Source: Phytoseiulus persimilis
Lineage: Eukaryota; Arthropoda; Arachnida; Mesostigmata; Phytoseiidae
Reading direction: 5' to 3'
Assembly: GCA_037576195.1 (NCBI GenBank)
Contig: CM075104.1
Coordinates: forward strand, 16,880,211-16,944,210
DNA: 64,000 nt
The notes below the pieces were generated by a model that saw only the letters and a program-made list of their open reading frames with translations, was not told where the DNA came from and did not search any database. This document shows positions 1 to 14,851 of the stretch, piece by piece (position 1 is the first letter of the stretch; each line of letters opens with the position of its first letter). Position numbers and translations under genes: made by a program.

Positions 1-3000
1 TCGAGAGCTTGTCTCCTTCGACGCACGGAGCCGACGGAGTTTCGCAGCTCAGTTACGAGATGAGAGAACGCGGATCCAAACGTCAGTAATGAGCGAATTT
101 TTGTGAATTTTCACACGGCTTGCGGACCCTTTCCCTGAATCTGAGGTGGGAGAAATCGGGGAAAGGGGCGATCGTCCGGGAAACTCAGAGCGCTCCGGTG
201 GCTCAAATTGCTGACAAAAGGAAAATCAAAGATCTCGCTCCATTTGCCTCCCGGCGTCTCCTGCTGCTTGGATAGGACCTCGGTTCAGTTGGTGGGAAGG
301 AGCAGTGCCGGAGACGGTGGAGGTGTTGGCAGGGCTGGACCGAGAACGAACAAAATCACCCGCTTTGGAAAAAGAACAACGAGCTCGAGAAGGACCTGTG
401 AGCGACTGAGTGAGGAAAGTGAAAATTTGATTGAGTTTCTGCCCCCGGGGGGCGAGCAGCATCCATAGGTCACTCAACCGGGGACACATGCACACTCGAC
501 CGTTCTTCGCTAGGACCAGGGAGCCACCCGAGAGCTGAAAGCTCGTACCTCAGCCTGAAGGGACTGTCGGATTGAGCCTGTAGCAGGTTTGGAAGAAGCA
601 CAGATAGACCTCGCGGGTTGTTATAAGCAGGGATGTGGCGGAGCGTTCTCGAAATAACCGTTTGTCTCGCCGGGCTTTCCACCCGTTCCGTCCATCTAGG
701 CCTCGGTTTCGACTGGCCATGTCCTCCTGCGTCGGCCACGAAGTCGCCCGTCGAGTCCAGTGTAGCGTGGAAAGGTTGTCTCGTGAACTCCGAGGGTATA
801 ACCTCACTCCTTGGAAAATATGAAATGCAACAGAGACACGTCTCGACGACCTCGGAGGGAGGTGGGGTCGGAGGCAGGCGAGCAAGCGACGCGGCAAACG
901 AAGGGATGCGGAGCCCACAAACAACAACGGCCACTTGTTTAGCGGGAGTCAGGGGCGAGCCGGCTTGGTGAGTTTCGATACAGGCTGTCAGAGGCCGAGC
1001 GATCGGCCGCGAGGCTACAGTCGGCACGGCAGCCGAAGGTCTGGCATTGAATTCAACAATGACGCGCTTCGTCGAGCGCGACTACAAATTGCCCCCGGCT
1101 CGCCTACATCCCGGCCTTTATTCCGCGAGTGCTGTTTTGTAGCTTAAGCTCGAGCTCGTTCCTCCGCTTTTTCCTTGTTCGCTCACCCAAACTTGAAGCG
1201 AGCGAGCGTTCGGCAAGACGAGCGAGCAGGCAAGCAGGCAGGCAGGCCTGTGCTCGGCCTTCGGTGCCTTCCGCCTACGAGAGCCACTCGGGCGAGAAAT
1301 TTTGAAGAGCAAATTGTTTTTCAAGTGCTCCTGCTCGAGCTGCTGCTTTTGTCGTAGTCGGTGCTCTTGTTGTTGTCGTCGTCGTGGCGTCCACCTAGCT
1401 CTCCTTTCTGTCTTTCGCAACAACAATAAGGTTGACCCTCTGTTCGACAAGCGAGTCAACGAAGCGATCCCCAAAGTGTATGCGATCGGCAACGAAGTGA
1501 TGATAGGCCAATCGACAAAAAGTTGAGTTCTCGCGCGAGAGCAACGAGGATCGTCCACGCTGATCACGATCTCCTGGATTTGGGGGCGATTCACCGGAAA
1601 ATGCTCCACGTTCCATGGGAATCAGCCTTGGATTGCTTCCTCTTTTTCGAGGGCGGTCAACATCCACTGACGATGACCATCAATATGGAGCTTCATGGAA
1701 CGGACTCACGGCACGCCTGACATCCCCGACTTGACCGATCAAAGGAGGCAGGTGGCGGGAAATTCAAAATGATTCCCGCCTCCTTCCCTGGGAAATTCTA
1801 GCTCCTCGGTCGGGTGTGACGGATCAAAGTCACCTGAGACGGGACTCCGCGAGGAAAAGCGAGCCTTCGAGGCGAGCGCCCCAAAAGAACGTGGTATGGA
1901 TCGGTGAGCGATGACTGCGAGAGACACGAATCTCTCTGTGGTTATCGATTGGCTTCGTTCTTCTCGGGAGACAAAAGCGCTGGAGGGTCAAATTTTGAGG
2001 AGCAATGAGAGAGTGCTGGACGCTTGGCCGAGAACATCGACCCGCGAGCGAGCTGGTCAGCTCGTTGCTCCAGTGGTTCGTACGGCCAGCCGACGACTGT
2101 CGGATTTCGAAGCAGCCGACCGACCAACCAGCCAACTAGCCGTCCAACCATCCGCACGACTGACTGACAACCAAGAAGTGCTTCACGAAGAGAGCGATGG
2201 CCACTTAGCGCGGTCGACATACGATGGGGCCTGGAGGCTTCGATCCATTGATAGAAAAAAAACCCATCAAACCATCCATTTAACGTTGAATGTTGTCAAT
2301 GTCGCTCGACCCGTTTGTGAAGGAATTCCGATGCCGAATTCTGATTGTTCCTGATCGCGTTCGATTTCAACAGGCGTTGCGCACGTTTCCTCACCGAAAT
2401 CCATCCATCCTCAACAAAACCTAGACAGGGCCCGCGCTCCGTAGCCGCCGCGAATGCCCTCGATCGAAAATCAATCCGAGCTGAGGGATACCGGCGCGCG
2501 TCGGTCAACAACAGGTGGACCGAATATCAATGAAAATATGCTCTCGTCGGGCCGGAGATTGTCGCGCCCAACGGAAACCTGAAACGTTGGCACTCAGCAA
2601 CGACCTCTACACAGTTTCTAAAGCGGACGGCCAGAAATTCATGAGAATTTTCATCAACTGTGACACGGAGGTTTTTAGACAGGTCGCTGGCGTATGCAAA
2701 TGATCCAGCGAGCTTCGATATGGTAGCCGTGCTTCCTGACCCGCTTTCAAGTGAGCTATGCCCCGGAGGAAGGCTCAAGTACTGGCACGGCACGGCTTCA
2801 CCACCTGCCTCCACCTGCCTCATTATAAATGGACACCTAAACCATCCAGCCGAAGCCGTGCGCTGCTCACAGAGCCCTGAGTCAACTAAAAGGCCTTCCC
2901 CGCGTTCGCCCTCCGACCGTCTAGCCCGCCCGCGAGGAAGCAGGCCAACTGGGCCAGCGACCGATCAGCCGGCCGGCCGGCCGACCGTCGCGGGTTACAG

Positions 3001-6000
3001 CAAATTATCCGACGTAGGCAATATGTTATGCCACCTCTTCTCTATCGCCTTCTCGATCTTCCGAACCCCTTCCTGAGGCGGGCCACCACTAATCGCCGGG
3101 TTGTGCTGAGCTTGTGGGTTATCTGTCATGATGGCGATGCAAACTAAAGTAGTTGTAGCGGAGGTTGGGGGCGGGGGGGGGGGGGGGGGGGAGACGAGTT
3201 TGTCACCGAATGAACCAACAAGACACTTATATCATGAGTCCACCGTCTGCCTTCGTGGAAGACTGAGTTCGGCTTCCCTGATATTCAATCTGAGGTTCGA
3301 ATGAAACTTCTTGTGAACTCCGAAATTTTCGACGCTCTCCCGACGAGGTCTTTCTCGAAAAATAACTAACTATTTACAATAGGATGAGTTCCTCACAGTT
3401 TTCGATTATTCACGATTCCGTTACTCATCCTTCGGAAGAGCGTTCCCAATCAGTCCAACTTGCACTCGGGCTCTCGAGTCGTCAGCAGAGCGACACGACA
3501 CGACGCAGGAAAAGGGACTCGGGCCTTCTCTATACGCGGGGAAAGGGGAACTCGAATCGATTTTGTTCTCAATAATTCACTCCGCCAGGCAGTCAGTCTA
3601 GTAGTCGATCTGTCCGGGTGTCCGGATGTGGCCGAAACAAGGACCACACTGACGGCGTTTCGTTCGGCAGAACTTCACGACGGAGCACAGTGGGGAGTTG
3701 ATTTCATTGTTGAACATCGACTTAGATATTTATGGGCGAGCGCGCTATCCGATGCTTCCAGCGTCTAGAGCTCGATTGGAGCACTTTCGGCAAAACATCC
3801 AGCAGCGCTTGCCATTTATATTTCAAAAAGAGAGAGCTTCGTTCAATCTTCCTCCTCCAACTTCACTGACTCGGAATGATAGTATCGATGACAAGTCTCG
3901 CCTTCCCAGTTCCCAGTTCCAGCCGAATTTTCCTGCTGGAATTAACGTCATAGTCGTCTCGACCGAGAGTTATCGCGATGAGTCTGAGGGCACTGGGACC
4001 GTTCTTGAAGCCATTTTCGGGCAACCAATGGAGATCGTGTTGAGCCGTGACGGCATCCCCCCATCAGGAGCTCTGATTCGTGGGAAAACAGAACTTATCA
4101 GCAGCAGCATGAAACCTTCATCATAATTCAAAACTATTGCCTGACTCAAAGGGGATAACACGCTTTTCGGGAAACAAAACCAGAGGATGGTTCAGTGCAG
4201 AACGGTCTTGACTTGGTCGACTCGGGGGCTCGCAAAACTGTGCGTCCCCTGTGGGGGCGTCGATGAACGGAGACAGCAACGGGACTGACTTCAGCGAGGA
4301 AGCAGCAGCATGTGGCTCCAACTTAAATCGACTGGAAGCCCAAAGTGCCCGCGACCGCTCTGTAGCTGAGCAAGCCTATCGCTTGTCGGCAGGGTTTCAC
4401 GGGTGGAGGAGTTTGTCCCTTTATGAGCGAGCCAGATTACCATTGAAGCAGAGAAGCACCGGAAGCAACACTGAACTCGGTCGGCGTTGTGGTCACCGAG
4501 AGTGGAAAGGATTCGCGAAACAGCTCTTTGTCTCTCCAGAACGAAGACGCGACGCCATCCGGAAAACCTTGATTCCGGGTCCTTGACCTCCGCGCGACGC
4601 TGCGAACGTTGGGAAACTGCTCCTCCCGCGTGGAGAGCCATCCGGAAGGAGATCATTGATCGCCTACGCTGTGAATACATGTTCGCCACCACCATTTTAA
4701 CTACTACGCGCATTATACCGCCCACAACTATTCGCTGCGGCGATTGACCGAACTCTAGGACGCCTCAGTGGAGTGAACGCCTCGGAGATCCCCGCTCCGA
4801 CAGAGGAAAAATGGAGTGCGTTGTACTTTTCATGAGTGACAGTTCCTAACGCAGACGTCTGGGGGGAGTCAGACGCAAGCCTAATCCTCTTAGAGGAAAA
4901 CCACAGTCCCTGTTGGAGCTGCCGGCCCAGCCGCAAAGCTCCCTCGTCCTTCGCAACCGGCTCCTCTCCCCTGCGGCTCCCCCGTTCCGCCCTGGCTGCT
5001 CATATCGAGATTCCTCCAAAGGCCATTTCGCCGCCGAAAAAAAAACTCCCCTCAGCAGAGATTGCACTCGTGATGACGAAACCGACGCAAGCGACGTTGT
5101 CTTTTTCCCCGATGGAAACTCCGAGTCTCCATTCACTGTTCGACAATCGTCTCGCTGTTCAAGTACACCAGCCAGGAAGGAGGGGAAAATCATCTATTCC
5201 GATTTATCATTATCGTCATTACGTATTCCGGCTCGACGCAGTGTGTCTCAAGGTGTCTGATTCGGAACAACCGGGAGGATCTTTCCAGGTACCCGGAACG
5301 CGGTCGAGATATTCCGAGAAGATACTCCGGCTTCACCTCACATTCGTGCTGTACCCAGGGTTCGAGCTCCGTTATCGTCGATGATGCTCATTCGCTTCCC
5401 AGTCGCTGGCAGGAGAGCTCGTGCCATGAGCCTGTCGCGAGAAAGCCAGGGTCAGCAACGTGCGGCTGCCCTCTCGCCGACCCGCTTGCCAGCTACTAGC
5501 AGAGGCTATCTATTGCATTCGAACGTGCGGTCACGGGCTCAATGAAGCTTTTGCTATGACCACTTCCCGACCGGCTAGCTTTCCTGGTCGGTCGGGCGGG
5601 CTAGCCACCAGGCGTCCCGGGGCTTCCACTTGGCGGCGGCGGCGTACTGCCCGTCCGCCTGGTCGCTCGTCGCTTCTCTATGAAAGTCCCTCAGGACCCA
5701 TCGTCCTTATCCTACTTGTAGACCAAGCCACCGGCCGGTCGTCGAGGTGGTCGTACGATTCCGCCGTCGCTTGTGGCACTACGAGTAGTAGTCTGTGTGT
5801 GGACTCGCTGCGCGGTTTCCTCTGGAAGACTCACCGGCGAAATTGTTCACCAGGGGCTTGTCGTCTCTGGGGAAACAACGAGAGCCGTTCAGGTAGAAAG
5901 CGCACTCAAGAAAAACGCATTTTAAACGCGACTCCCCACCGTCGTCGCCTGCCCTCGTCCCTCCGGCAGGCATCCGGAGTTCTTTATCTTCATCCTCGAA

Positions 6001-6920
6001 GCCGAAGGTGTTGTGACCGGGGATCACCTGGTTGACTCGGGACAGACCTCGTGGAGTCTCCCAGCTCGAGCTCGGCGCAGAACAACACGCCTCTACCCGG
6101 AGCATCCCAAACGTTCCGGAACAAGCAACTTCTCGAGAAACCCGATGTCTCTAGTCGGTCACGGTTGCTAATTCGGAGAATCTCGACGTTAGTTGATACC
6201 GCCTGTCAGATTTCCGGTCAGCTGCCGTGTGGAATTGACGACAAGCTCCGAACTGAATATTGGGAGTGCCCATCCAGGTTTTTCCATTGCCTCACTGGTT
6301 TGGTGACGCACCGGCGAAATAATTGCGGTCACGAACCCTCCTCTGAGTAGACATTGTTCTATTCCTCTCTACCGAATGCAAACCTCCGAGACTGGATGGA
6401 CCGACGAATCCATGCACGGATCCGCGAACGGATAGATGACCAGACCACGTACTAACTAGAGTATTAGAATACGATAAACGTGACCCTTGTTGCGCAGAGT
6501 CACCGCGTGCTGCCGCATGTCTCCGCCTGCTCATCTAGTGAATTGGCTGGTCCGAGTCTTACAGTCATCGATCGAATCCGCGACGCCAATTTCGTCGCCA
6601 GATTCGAAGTATTAGTGACTTCACTGAGCACGTGGAGGGGTGCTTGAACTTCTTCGACCACTTAGGTTTATAACCTAAAATATCATGGGGCACCATTCGC
6701 CACAGACGCGGCTTTATAGCGCCTCGATGAGGAGGGAGGGAGAGAGAGAGAGAGGAATAGAGGCAAACGAGTTGGGATTCCGCGGGGGATGGAGCAGTTG
6801 TGGAGAAGAGACAAACCCGAAGAAAACGATGGATAAGAGGAACTCACTCAGTCAGTGAGTTCCCTCCTCGTGGTGCTCCTCTTGTGGCGGAACAAAAAGA
6901 TTAATTTTGACTTGCTGGCT
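1..6920. other. Gene-free GC-rich stretch
   Basis: I find no coding exon that can be supported here. Many overlapping open frames of 60-190 codons exist on both strands, as expected of GC-rich DNA, but none shows a family motif, a consistent splice structure or a signal peptide. The stretch holds short 4-nt periodic patches (about 1195-1250, 2100-2170 and 2920-2990), a G-run near 3170 and a GA-rich patch near 6735-6755. It may be intergenic or a long intron. Confidence 0.5.
3167..3191. repeat. Poly-G run
   Basis: Four G, two more bases (G, C) and then 19 uninterrupted G. It is a mononucleotide tract with no other recognisable context. Its exact length is prone to sequencing error. Confidence 0.9.
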
Positions 6921-6931
6921 GCTTTCGAATA

Positions 6932-7114
6932 ATGAATGGCAAGCGGCGCTGCCGTGCGCTTGTCTCGCGTTGCCTTTCTTTGCTTTGCCTTCTTGTCGTC
7001 CTCCTTTCTGGCCAAGTCTGGACCGCTCCTCCTCCCGACGGCAGCTGCGCCGCCCCGAGAATCCGGAGGCACGAAGAAAGACCGACGGGGAGAAAGGCAG
7101 TGACGTTTAGTGGC
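6932..7114 (+). CDS. Possible signal-peptide-coding exon, unrecognised
   Basis: An ATG opens a frame whose first ~30 residues look like a secretory signal: basic start (NGKRRCR), hydrophobic core (LSLLCLLVVLLSG), then a likely cleavage site near QVWTA. Proline- and arginine-rich sequence with a basic RIRR follows. No good splice donor or family match was found further along, so the exon end given here is arbitrary and the frame stays open to 7267. It could be the first exon of a secreted or membrane protein, or chance in GC-rich DNA. It is on the opposite strand from the Beat gene and so cannot be its missing first exon. Confidence 0.2.
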
Positions 7115-10100
7115 CTTCAAGATGGATGGGTTTTCCCCGTTTTCTCGCAGACACACTACGCGCTCCGTCCACGCGCTCGCACATCGACTCGGATAGAGCT
7201 TGGGAGACTCACTTCTCAAAGCCACTCACCTCTTCCATTCAGATTGCTGTGGGGACTTCGGAGATAGTCTGAGGAGGTTAGAACCGCAATCATAGAGAGC
7301 GGGCACTGTCGTGGGTTTGATTCCTGTATGCGAAGGTCGCTCAGACCTGTTAGTAAGTTCCGGAGAGACCGGTTGAGCTCGCCGGAAGCAAAAGAATCGT
7401 GGAAACTCAAATTCCCAAGATGGTCGCGACTCTTCCGAAAGGAGCAACATAATCCTGCGCTAAAGCCCACTCCAGCGGGTCCGTGGAGCTCATTCGTCGT
7501 GATTTCAGTTTAGCCAAACAACGAAATTGGATCGGGTTCGAGAGCTTCGCACCGAGGCTCGGCTCTCCTATCACTTGAATGCTGATGAACAAGACGGACC
7601 GAAGATCGGCGTTAAATAAGTATGGCGTTTCGTAAAGATGAAGCCGAACTGAGGGCGAACTCCCCCGCCGCCGGCTCGGAATGGGCGCGCCGAGAGAGTC
7701 ATCGTCGACGTTGTCGTGGAGGCGTAGGATCGAGGCCGAAACGAGTTCGCTCTCAATTTCGATGGTAATGACATTTACTTCAGAGAGTTCAGGAGATTAT
7801 CGCGGCGAGTTAACCCATTCTCTATCTCGGTCTCTCCCTCTCGCGAACGAATTCCGCACGGGAGTTCCTCCTCGTGCTGCGCAACGCGGCGTACGCGGGG
7901 AGAGCGCAGGCGAAAACGATTTAATGTCTGGAGCCAGGATCCCAGCGTCGTTGAGGCGCCTAGATTTCGCTGAGAATTGATTTTGATGTTTTGCGAATCT
8001 CTGTTCGGAAGAAAGTCGATTTCAGCATGAGTTCTCGTGTTTTCCGCACCGCAAATTCGCGGAGTGAAGCGGGGTCCTACGCAGGCGAACGGAATGTGGA
8101 TGCCGATCGCACGTGGACCAACAGCCCATCGGTAGACTCGATTCGCGGGCGGACGAATTACGCCACAGTGCGCTCCCCGAATCTTCGATCCGACGGGATT
8201 TCCTCGTGCCTTTTCTTCTCGCCTAAGCTTCACGGAAGCAGGCTTCGAGAATCAACCAGTCAGCCGGGCCGACTCTCCGCCAGCGAGCCCGCCGGCCGGC
8301 CGGCCAGGCAGCTAGCCAACGAACTAACCAAGCAATTAAGCACCCTCACTGTGCGCATGCACAAAAGCACCAACGCCGAGGAAAACGGAGTGGCGGCTCC
8401 TTCTGCCTCTGGATAAGGAAATCTCGCCCGCCGGAGAGGTTTCCCACGAGTCAACCATCGGCTTGAACCACGACTCCGGGGTTCTACTCACTTTGCTCAG
8501 CGCACTATCAGTTCTCAATTCGCTATCAGACAAATTCTCAGTTACACGGCGTTTGAGGTTTGCGATCAACTTTCTGACCCGATAGAACGAGGTCCACCCC
8601 CCCTTCCCCCAGGTTGTCCAGCAAGTAGAAATTCCACGCAGGAGTCGTCGCTGCTTTTGCCGAGTCGTCGAGGAGTGCTCGTCTTGATTTTGATGCTGAA
8701 CGCTTTACTTTGATTCGGGCGCCAAACGCTCGGTTTCGAATCGGGTGCAGGATTCTCTGCTTTCAACCCAGAGTCAGGTTTTGCGGAGTGGCACGTGTTG
8801 ACAAAAGCTTGAACAGACGTGACGCTATGAGAAGGCGAGCCCTGTACTATATTTTACGTCACGATTCAGAGGGGTACACGAGCGGTTCGGGAAACAGTCA
8901 ACGCCGCGGTTTTGCGGCTCCTGATAAATTTCTATTATTTATACTAACGGTTGTGATTATTCTTTCTGCCCTCTTGGACAGGGGAGCACTCTGGCTCTCA
9001 CAACAGACTGAGTCAAGAGGCGTCAACTCGTGAACCGAGTGCGTTGGGGCTGGCACGCTGCCCCGAAGCTCACAAACGACGAGCATGTTGAGACCCCACC
9101 AGCGACGCGTTCCGCGGGGATCGGGTTTCCCATGTTGCTGATGGAGGCACTCGGATCATCTCCAAAATCGCTGAGTGTTCCGGATGAACGGAGGCGGTGA
9201 ACGATTGATAAAGCAAAATTCTCATGCGATCGAGTAGTATAGCGAAACGGCAGGCATGATGAGTAGGGCTGGGAGTTTGAGGCGGAAAAATTTACGGCCG
9301 CGATCCACGGCCTCCGTGAGTCCTGCACGGCGTCTGGGCTACCGTCCTCAAGCTACAGGAACGAGGAGAGGAGTCAGGATTCGGCTGGCGGGGTGATGGA
9401 ACCGGCACGAGAATATCGAAACTTGAATAGAAAACGAGTTTCTGCGAAATTCAGTGCCGGTATTGATTTTCTACACTCACATCGGAAGTCTGATACCGTG
9501 AGATATTTAGGAACTGTGATAGCTGGTAGCGAAGAGCTAAGGAAACGTCCCAAGTGCGAAGTTCACCTCGTGATCATTCTGAGTGCGGGAGATATTCAAG
9601 AATCTGGGCATTCTGAGGAGTTGTTGCAGGACTTACGGCCGTGGCACGACCGTGAAAGCCGCGCCATACTTCAAGCCCCAATGATGAGGACTCTGATGTC
9701 TCCCCCAGACCCTGATACACATCGGCGCCATTCGATGCTGAAAGTATGGTGCTTTCCGATTCTGTTTGCGAGGGGTGGTGAAACTCATCGTACGAGAAAC
9801 CCATCGTCAGGAAAGCTGTATCTTCTCTGATTTGGATGGTGTGCCTGATTCTCTGGATGGAGCACCTAACTCACGTACCTGGAAGGTGTTCCGTGTCGAC
9901 AAGCGATGAATCGGGGCAGAAGCAGTTACTGGCACTTGCTCATTATCAGGTGCCCCCGGTGAAGACGCCGATGTTGATGGGCCGCTCTACGATTTAGCAG
10001 CTTACCTGTCAACTCTTTCTTCCTCTCCTTGGTCGATAACTCCTCCTATATCGTCCCAATGCGCTCCCACGAGTCTCCGATGCCCACCGTGATGCTCACA

Positions 10101-12177
10101 GTACGTCAGATGCGGATCATGTCGAGATTCCCGGTGTGATGAGGGTGTTCAACGATCAGACCAGCAGCAAGGGATCCATCCCCTCTGGATATAGAACACG
10201 GATTCGACCAGGCCTTAATCCCGAATTTGTCGTCGATATATGAGTGATAGAGACAGAGGATGGAACCTGATGAAGAGAAATCCCACTGAAGCACACAATC
10301 GACGATCTTCGATTGAAAGTTCAAGTGGTGCTCCTTAGAATGGGTAAGCGCAGGCGACGACGAATGAGACGCAGACGTCGGGAGGGATCATAGAAGGGTA
10401 CGTTCAGAACGCGAAGGCATTCTCATGTCCCGTCCCACGTTCGTAAACGCTCGTTACAACGAATAGGCCTCACCGACCCTGCGGGGTGGTTCGATTCAAG
10501 GCAATATTCAATGTCGAGTCGCCCTCGCTGCTGCGAGTTCCTCAATTGGCAAGTTAGAGTCACAAGCGCTGCTGGCCATTTCGCAACACAGTAGCCCGAT
10601 CTGAGAACGGGACTTATCGCGAATTGCGAAACCAATAACGTGCATCTTGTTACCGATTACGCGGATGGAAGAAAGCTCTATTTGTCTATGAAGTTCGAGT
10701 CCGCCACGACACTGGTAACACTGTCTCTAGCTGCCTTCCCTCGAGGAGGTTGGGCTCCCCTGCGTGTGGGCGATCACAGGGAGGAGAGAGAGAAAAGTTC
10801 GATGCGATTCGAATGTTTTCGACTGGGCCTCGTCGTGGCGTGAACTTATCGTCTCGATGAGGCGATCCATTTTTTCGTGCACATCTGCAAACAGAACTTC
10901 AAAGCAACTCTGTGTGCGTGGTCAGTGACGGAATGCGCCGACTCACGCCATGATTTCGTAGTTTGAGCGCCAAAAACGGGAGGATGTTCCGCCTTGGTCG
11001 GCTCCGCGGCTCCCTTTGACTCGATGGCAGGTCTACAGGCGAGACACGTTTTCTCTTTTAAAATAAGCATTAGCGTCTCTCTCTGCGAGCTTGCCGTAAC
11101 GGCGAGCAAGCAGTCAACGCGCAGGCGGGCCTCCCGGCTACCGAGTCTCCGGAGATCACTAAAAACCTTCAGGCTTTTAAGTCGGCGAGCCCAGTACCAA
11201 ATACCAAAGCGAATTCAGTCCTGCCGAAACTGCTCCCCGCTCTCTGTAGAGGAGCCCGGCGCGGCCGCAGATTCCGTCCGTGCAGACTCTCGGAGACCAA
11301 GGCTGACAGTCTCATGTTACCGAGATGTCCTGAAGGCTGACACGGGGCTCCGGATCGAAGGTATGTCAGATCCATCTCCTGGTTTCTGGGGATTCAGATT
11401 CCATTCAGAATGCGGAGCCTTTGTGTCGCTCTGCTCCTCTACGCGGCGTTTGTCTATTGTCCCAGGTACGGGGCAAAGGATCATTTGCAAAGCCAGCAGC
11501 CGCCCGTTCGCCCGCCTCGCCCGGTCCTCGGGTGAGGTTATCAAATGAAACACACAGTCGTTCGCCTTCCCAGGGGTCGCCGGCGAGAAATCTCACTCGA
11601 ATCGGTCTGGATCAACCCTGATAGTGATGCACTATTAATGCCTCCAGGACTAAGAAGACGGGCTGGCGCTGCTGCTGTATCTATGCCACCCACATTTGTT
11701 TGCGCTGTTTGATCCAGTCGAGTTTGTCGGGGACAATTTGTGGGGAGCTCGGACAGGGCTCGCTACAACAGGCCCTTCGTTCCGATCTTCGCCGAATCTG
11801 CTCTCAGCGCTGCGAGTGGGCGACGACAAGCAGCTGGATGCGATCCATGTGAAGCCGGGCATTCCCGCTCGAAACCACTGAAGCTCTCGAGACCCATCAC
11901 GTGAAGACTCCACATCAAAGCGGGATGACAACGCATGAACGGTTCTTTTTGGATCTAATCGCGGAACACGGTTCGATCTTTCCCCACCTTTCTTTCACTC
12001 AATTTTGAATAAAATGTGTTCCATGCTCGCACCTCCGAAGCCCGAGTTCGTTGAAGCGTCATTTCCATTCTGCGGTGGTTTCTCGTGCTCTCTTTTAGAT
12101 CTAGACGACATAAAAGCGGTGGAATGCGCCGCCTCACCGCACCACCCCACCTGCACGGATCGTGGAAGGAGCATGTG
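7115..12177. other. No gene recognised
   Basis: Only overlapping short open frames without motifs are present. Between about 7265 and 7325 there is a tRNA-like pair of elements (a TAGTCTGAGGAGG A-box-like site and a GGTTTGATTCC B-box-like site), probably an old tRNA-derived fragment. A 4-nt periodic tract rich in CCGG/CAGC lies around 8255-8340. Confidence 0.5.
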
Positions 12178-12350
<173 letters not shown>

Positions 12351-14851
12351 CGCAGGAGTTTCCCGAGTGCGGAGGGTCGGAGGTTTAGGTCGCATCTTCC
12401 CGTCAGCACGGTCCGCAAATCGCATCGACAACCGGAGAAGCGACTCGTTTCTTCAAACAATACATCGGGAAAACTTGGGCCAAAGAGATTCGTTCCTCAA
12501 ATGAAGCTGAGAGCGTTTCGGCTCCGAGCGAAACGCGGCGATAGGTCGTCAGCAGTATTGTAAGGTGAGGTCGTGACTCTGGGCGACGCGAGAGCTTCTG
12601 ATGAAATGACTTAGCGTGCGCCTCCCCCATAGATCATTGCGGTGCTATTTTTCCTTATAAATCGCTAACATCTCTCCACTGTCTGTGGCTGAGGGCGATG
12701 TGGAGTCGACCGCGCGCTGTGATTATATAAAAGTCGCTTACGCCCAGCTCAACGGAACCACATATCCTCTTCACGAACGGTCGCTGTCGAATGTTCGTCG
12801 AGCCGCGATGTGAAACACGCACTGCACGATTTGAATTCGGCCACGAGGCTGTCTCAACTGAATGAAAATATGTCCGGCGGAAATTCTCCTACGCCTACGA
12901 AAAACCAGTCGTCGATTTCTTTTTTGGAATAAACACATCTTGAATATGTCTATGACTTTATTGATTTGTAACGATCTGTCCCGATGCTCACTGTTGTTCA
13001 CTAAGCTATCCACCTTCTTTTCCAGGCCTTCCCGTTTCTTCGGTTACAAAGAGCTCCGTTCCGCCCGTCTGGGTTATTTCCTAGGAATTTCGTCAGTTCT
13101 CCTATGTATGACGAGGCAAGTATTGCTCACAGGTTTTCCGCAGTCTGTAGCGTGACTCACCGCTTATCGGAAACGAGAAAACAAGGGGGAAAAACACAAA
13201 CTTCTCAACGAGTTGAAATTCTCCGGGTGGGCCCCTTCTCTCTTCAACCGGGATCCCCTCTCAGCAGACATCGTCTTTTCGGAGGTTTGTCAGAAAAAAA
13301 AACTACGGGGCTCGCTCAGCAACCGGACAACAGAATCTCCTCACAAGAGATCCGCCGAGTCGATGGATTGTCGTTCACCCTCTTTTTCTTCGCAGTTCCA
13401 ATCGGCACCTGGATCGAGTCTGTACATTTTCCGACTCGATTCCGAGCTGAATTCTGCTGATAAATCTGCAAGGTCGCAACCAACCCGATTCCATCGGTGG
13501 ATCTGTTTCTTCGCCGTGGTAGACCACCTCGAAAGGTTCATTTTGTTCCGAACAGGGTGTTCAAAGCAAAATATGAGAAGTTGCGGGGTGGTAGAATAGA
13601 ACCTTTGAGATTGAGATCTCGACTCTGAATCGACAGCATGTGAAAAATTCACGACGAAGTCGGCCCGAGCTCTACACAGCGGTTCCCTCAAACTCGGAGA
13701 AATAAGGCAAGTCATCGATAACCATGTACACGACGTGAGAGCTCGATTTACCACCGATCACCTCCAAATGTCGTGACCTCATGAATGACGATTCGTTCCG
13801 CCGATTCATCGAGGGCAGCAACGAGTATCGGTCGCGTCTAGTACCCTTCCGATGGTTGTAGTTAGCTCTCAGAAACGATGTGTTTTCTCTATTCATTAGG
13901 TTTTATCTCTGCCGTACCTAGACCCCGGAGCTTCATGCCTCTCATTTTGGAGCAATCGTTATATTACACTCGTCGGCCGCCGGGGGAGGGGAACACCCCG
14001 TCCGGGCTCCCCACCCGCCTCGTTCCTACAAATGGTCGCTCTAAACTCAATGGAACGACACCCGAAGACTTTCACCTCTCAATCGTCATTGATGATTTCA
14101 ACGCAAATATATATATTTATGTATATATTGTAAGAATGTAAAACTTCACAAGACGATAACCTAGATCCGCGCGAACTCCGCTTCCGTCCTGGAGTGACAG
14201 TGCCAAAGACAGTTTAGTTGAGCTGGGCACCTGTATCCTCCGGACTCCTGTGGCAGCGATTCCCTCCGTCCCTCCTTCCAACGCCGCCGCCGCCGCCGCC
14301 GCCCTGAGACGTCCCAGTCCTACGCCGTAATATTTACACCTCAAGGAGTAACATGTTGATAACCTCACTTGCTCCGAACTCCGGTTCCAAAAAGCAAATG
14401 GCGAACCAGCCCGCCATCGAAGTTGTGCTCCGTTCCACTCACTGTACACCGAGCGAGCGACCGACCGACGACACCAACAGCGTGCAATCTCGTTCGAGTT
14501 CATTGGGACGACTTCACTTACTGGATACCGGACCCCGTCCGTCCGTCAGTCGGCCGCTCAGTCCGTCCGTCTCTCCGTGGCCTCTCACTAGTCCAGCCGC
14601 GGCGTCCCCTCCGGCTGCTGCTGCTGTGGGGTGTTCTGATGAAAAGGGCCATCATCGCCTACTTCCTGTTGAGTTTCCGCCACTTCCCGACTGCCTGGCT
14701 CACTGGATCGCTGGCTTGGCGGCACGATGACCGTACGGCTGGTCCGACAAGAGGAGTTCAGCAACGATATCACAGACCGACGACGATGCCGCAAGAGTTC
14801 CAACTCCCACCGCCAGTTGGCTTAAATTTGGCGTTGATCGGAGAGGAAGCA
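12351..14851. other. No gene recognised; small repeats
   Basis: Non-coding as far as can be seen. It contains an AT-rich alternating patch (14108-14130), a (CCG)n run at about 14280-14303, and a CCGT/CAGT period-4 tract around 14445-14580. The interval lies directly 3' of the Beat stop codon on the minus strand and may include its 3' UTR. I saw no canonical AATAAA close to that stop; ATAAA-type variants occur near 14110-14130. Confidence 0.45.
14280..14303. repeat. (CCG)n microsatellite
   Basis: About seven consecutive GCC/CCG trinucleotides. A short, perfect, GC-only repeat in non-coding sequence. Confidence 0.85.

Noticed and set aside
5460-6035. 191-codon plus-strand Arg/Ser/Pro-rich frame
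   Set aside because: Composition follows local GC content; no motif, signal or splice structure, and opposite-strand frames are equally open.
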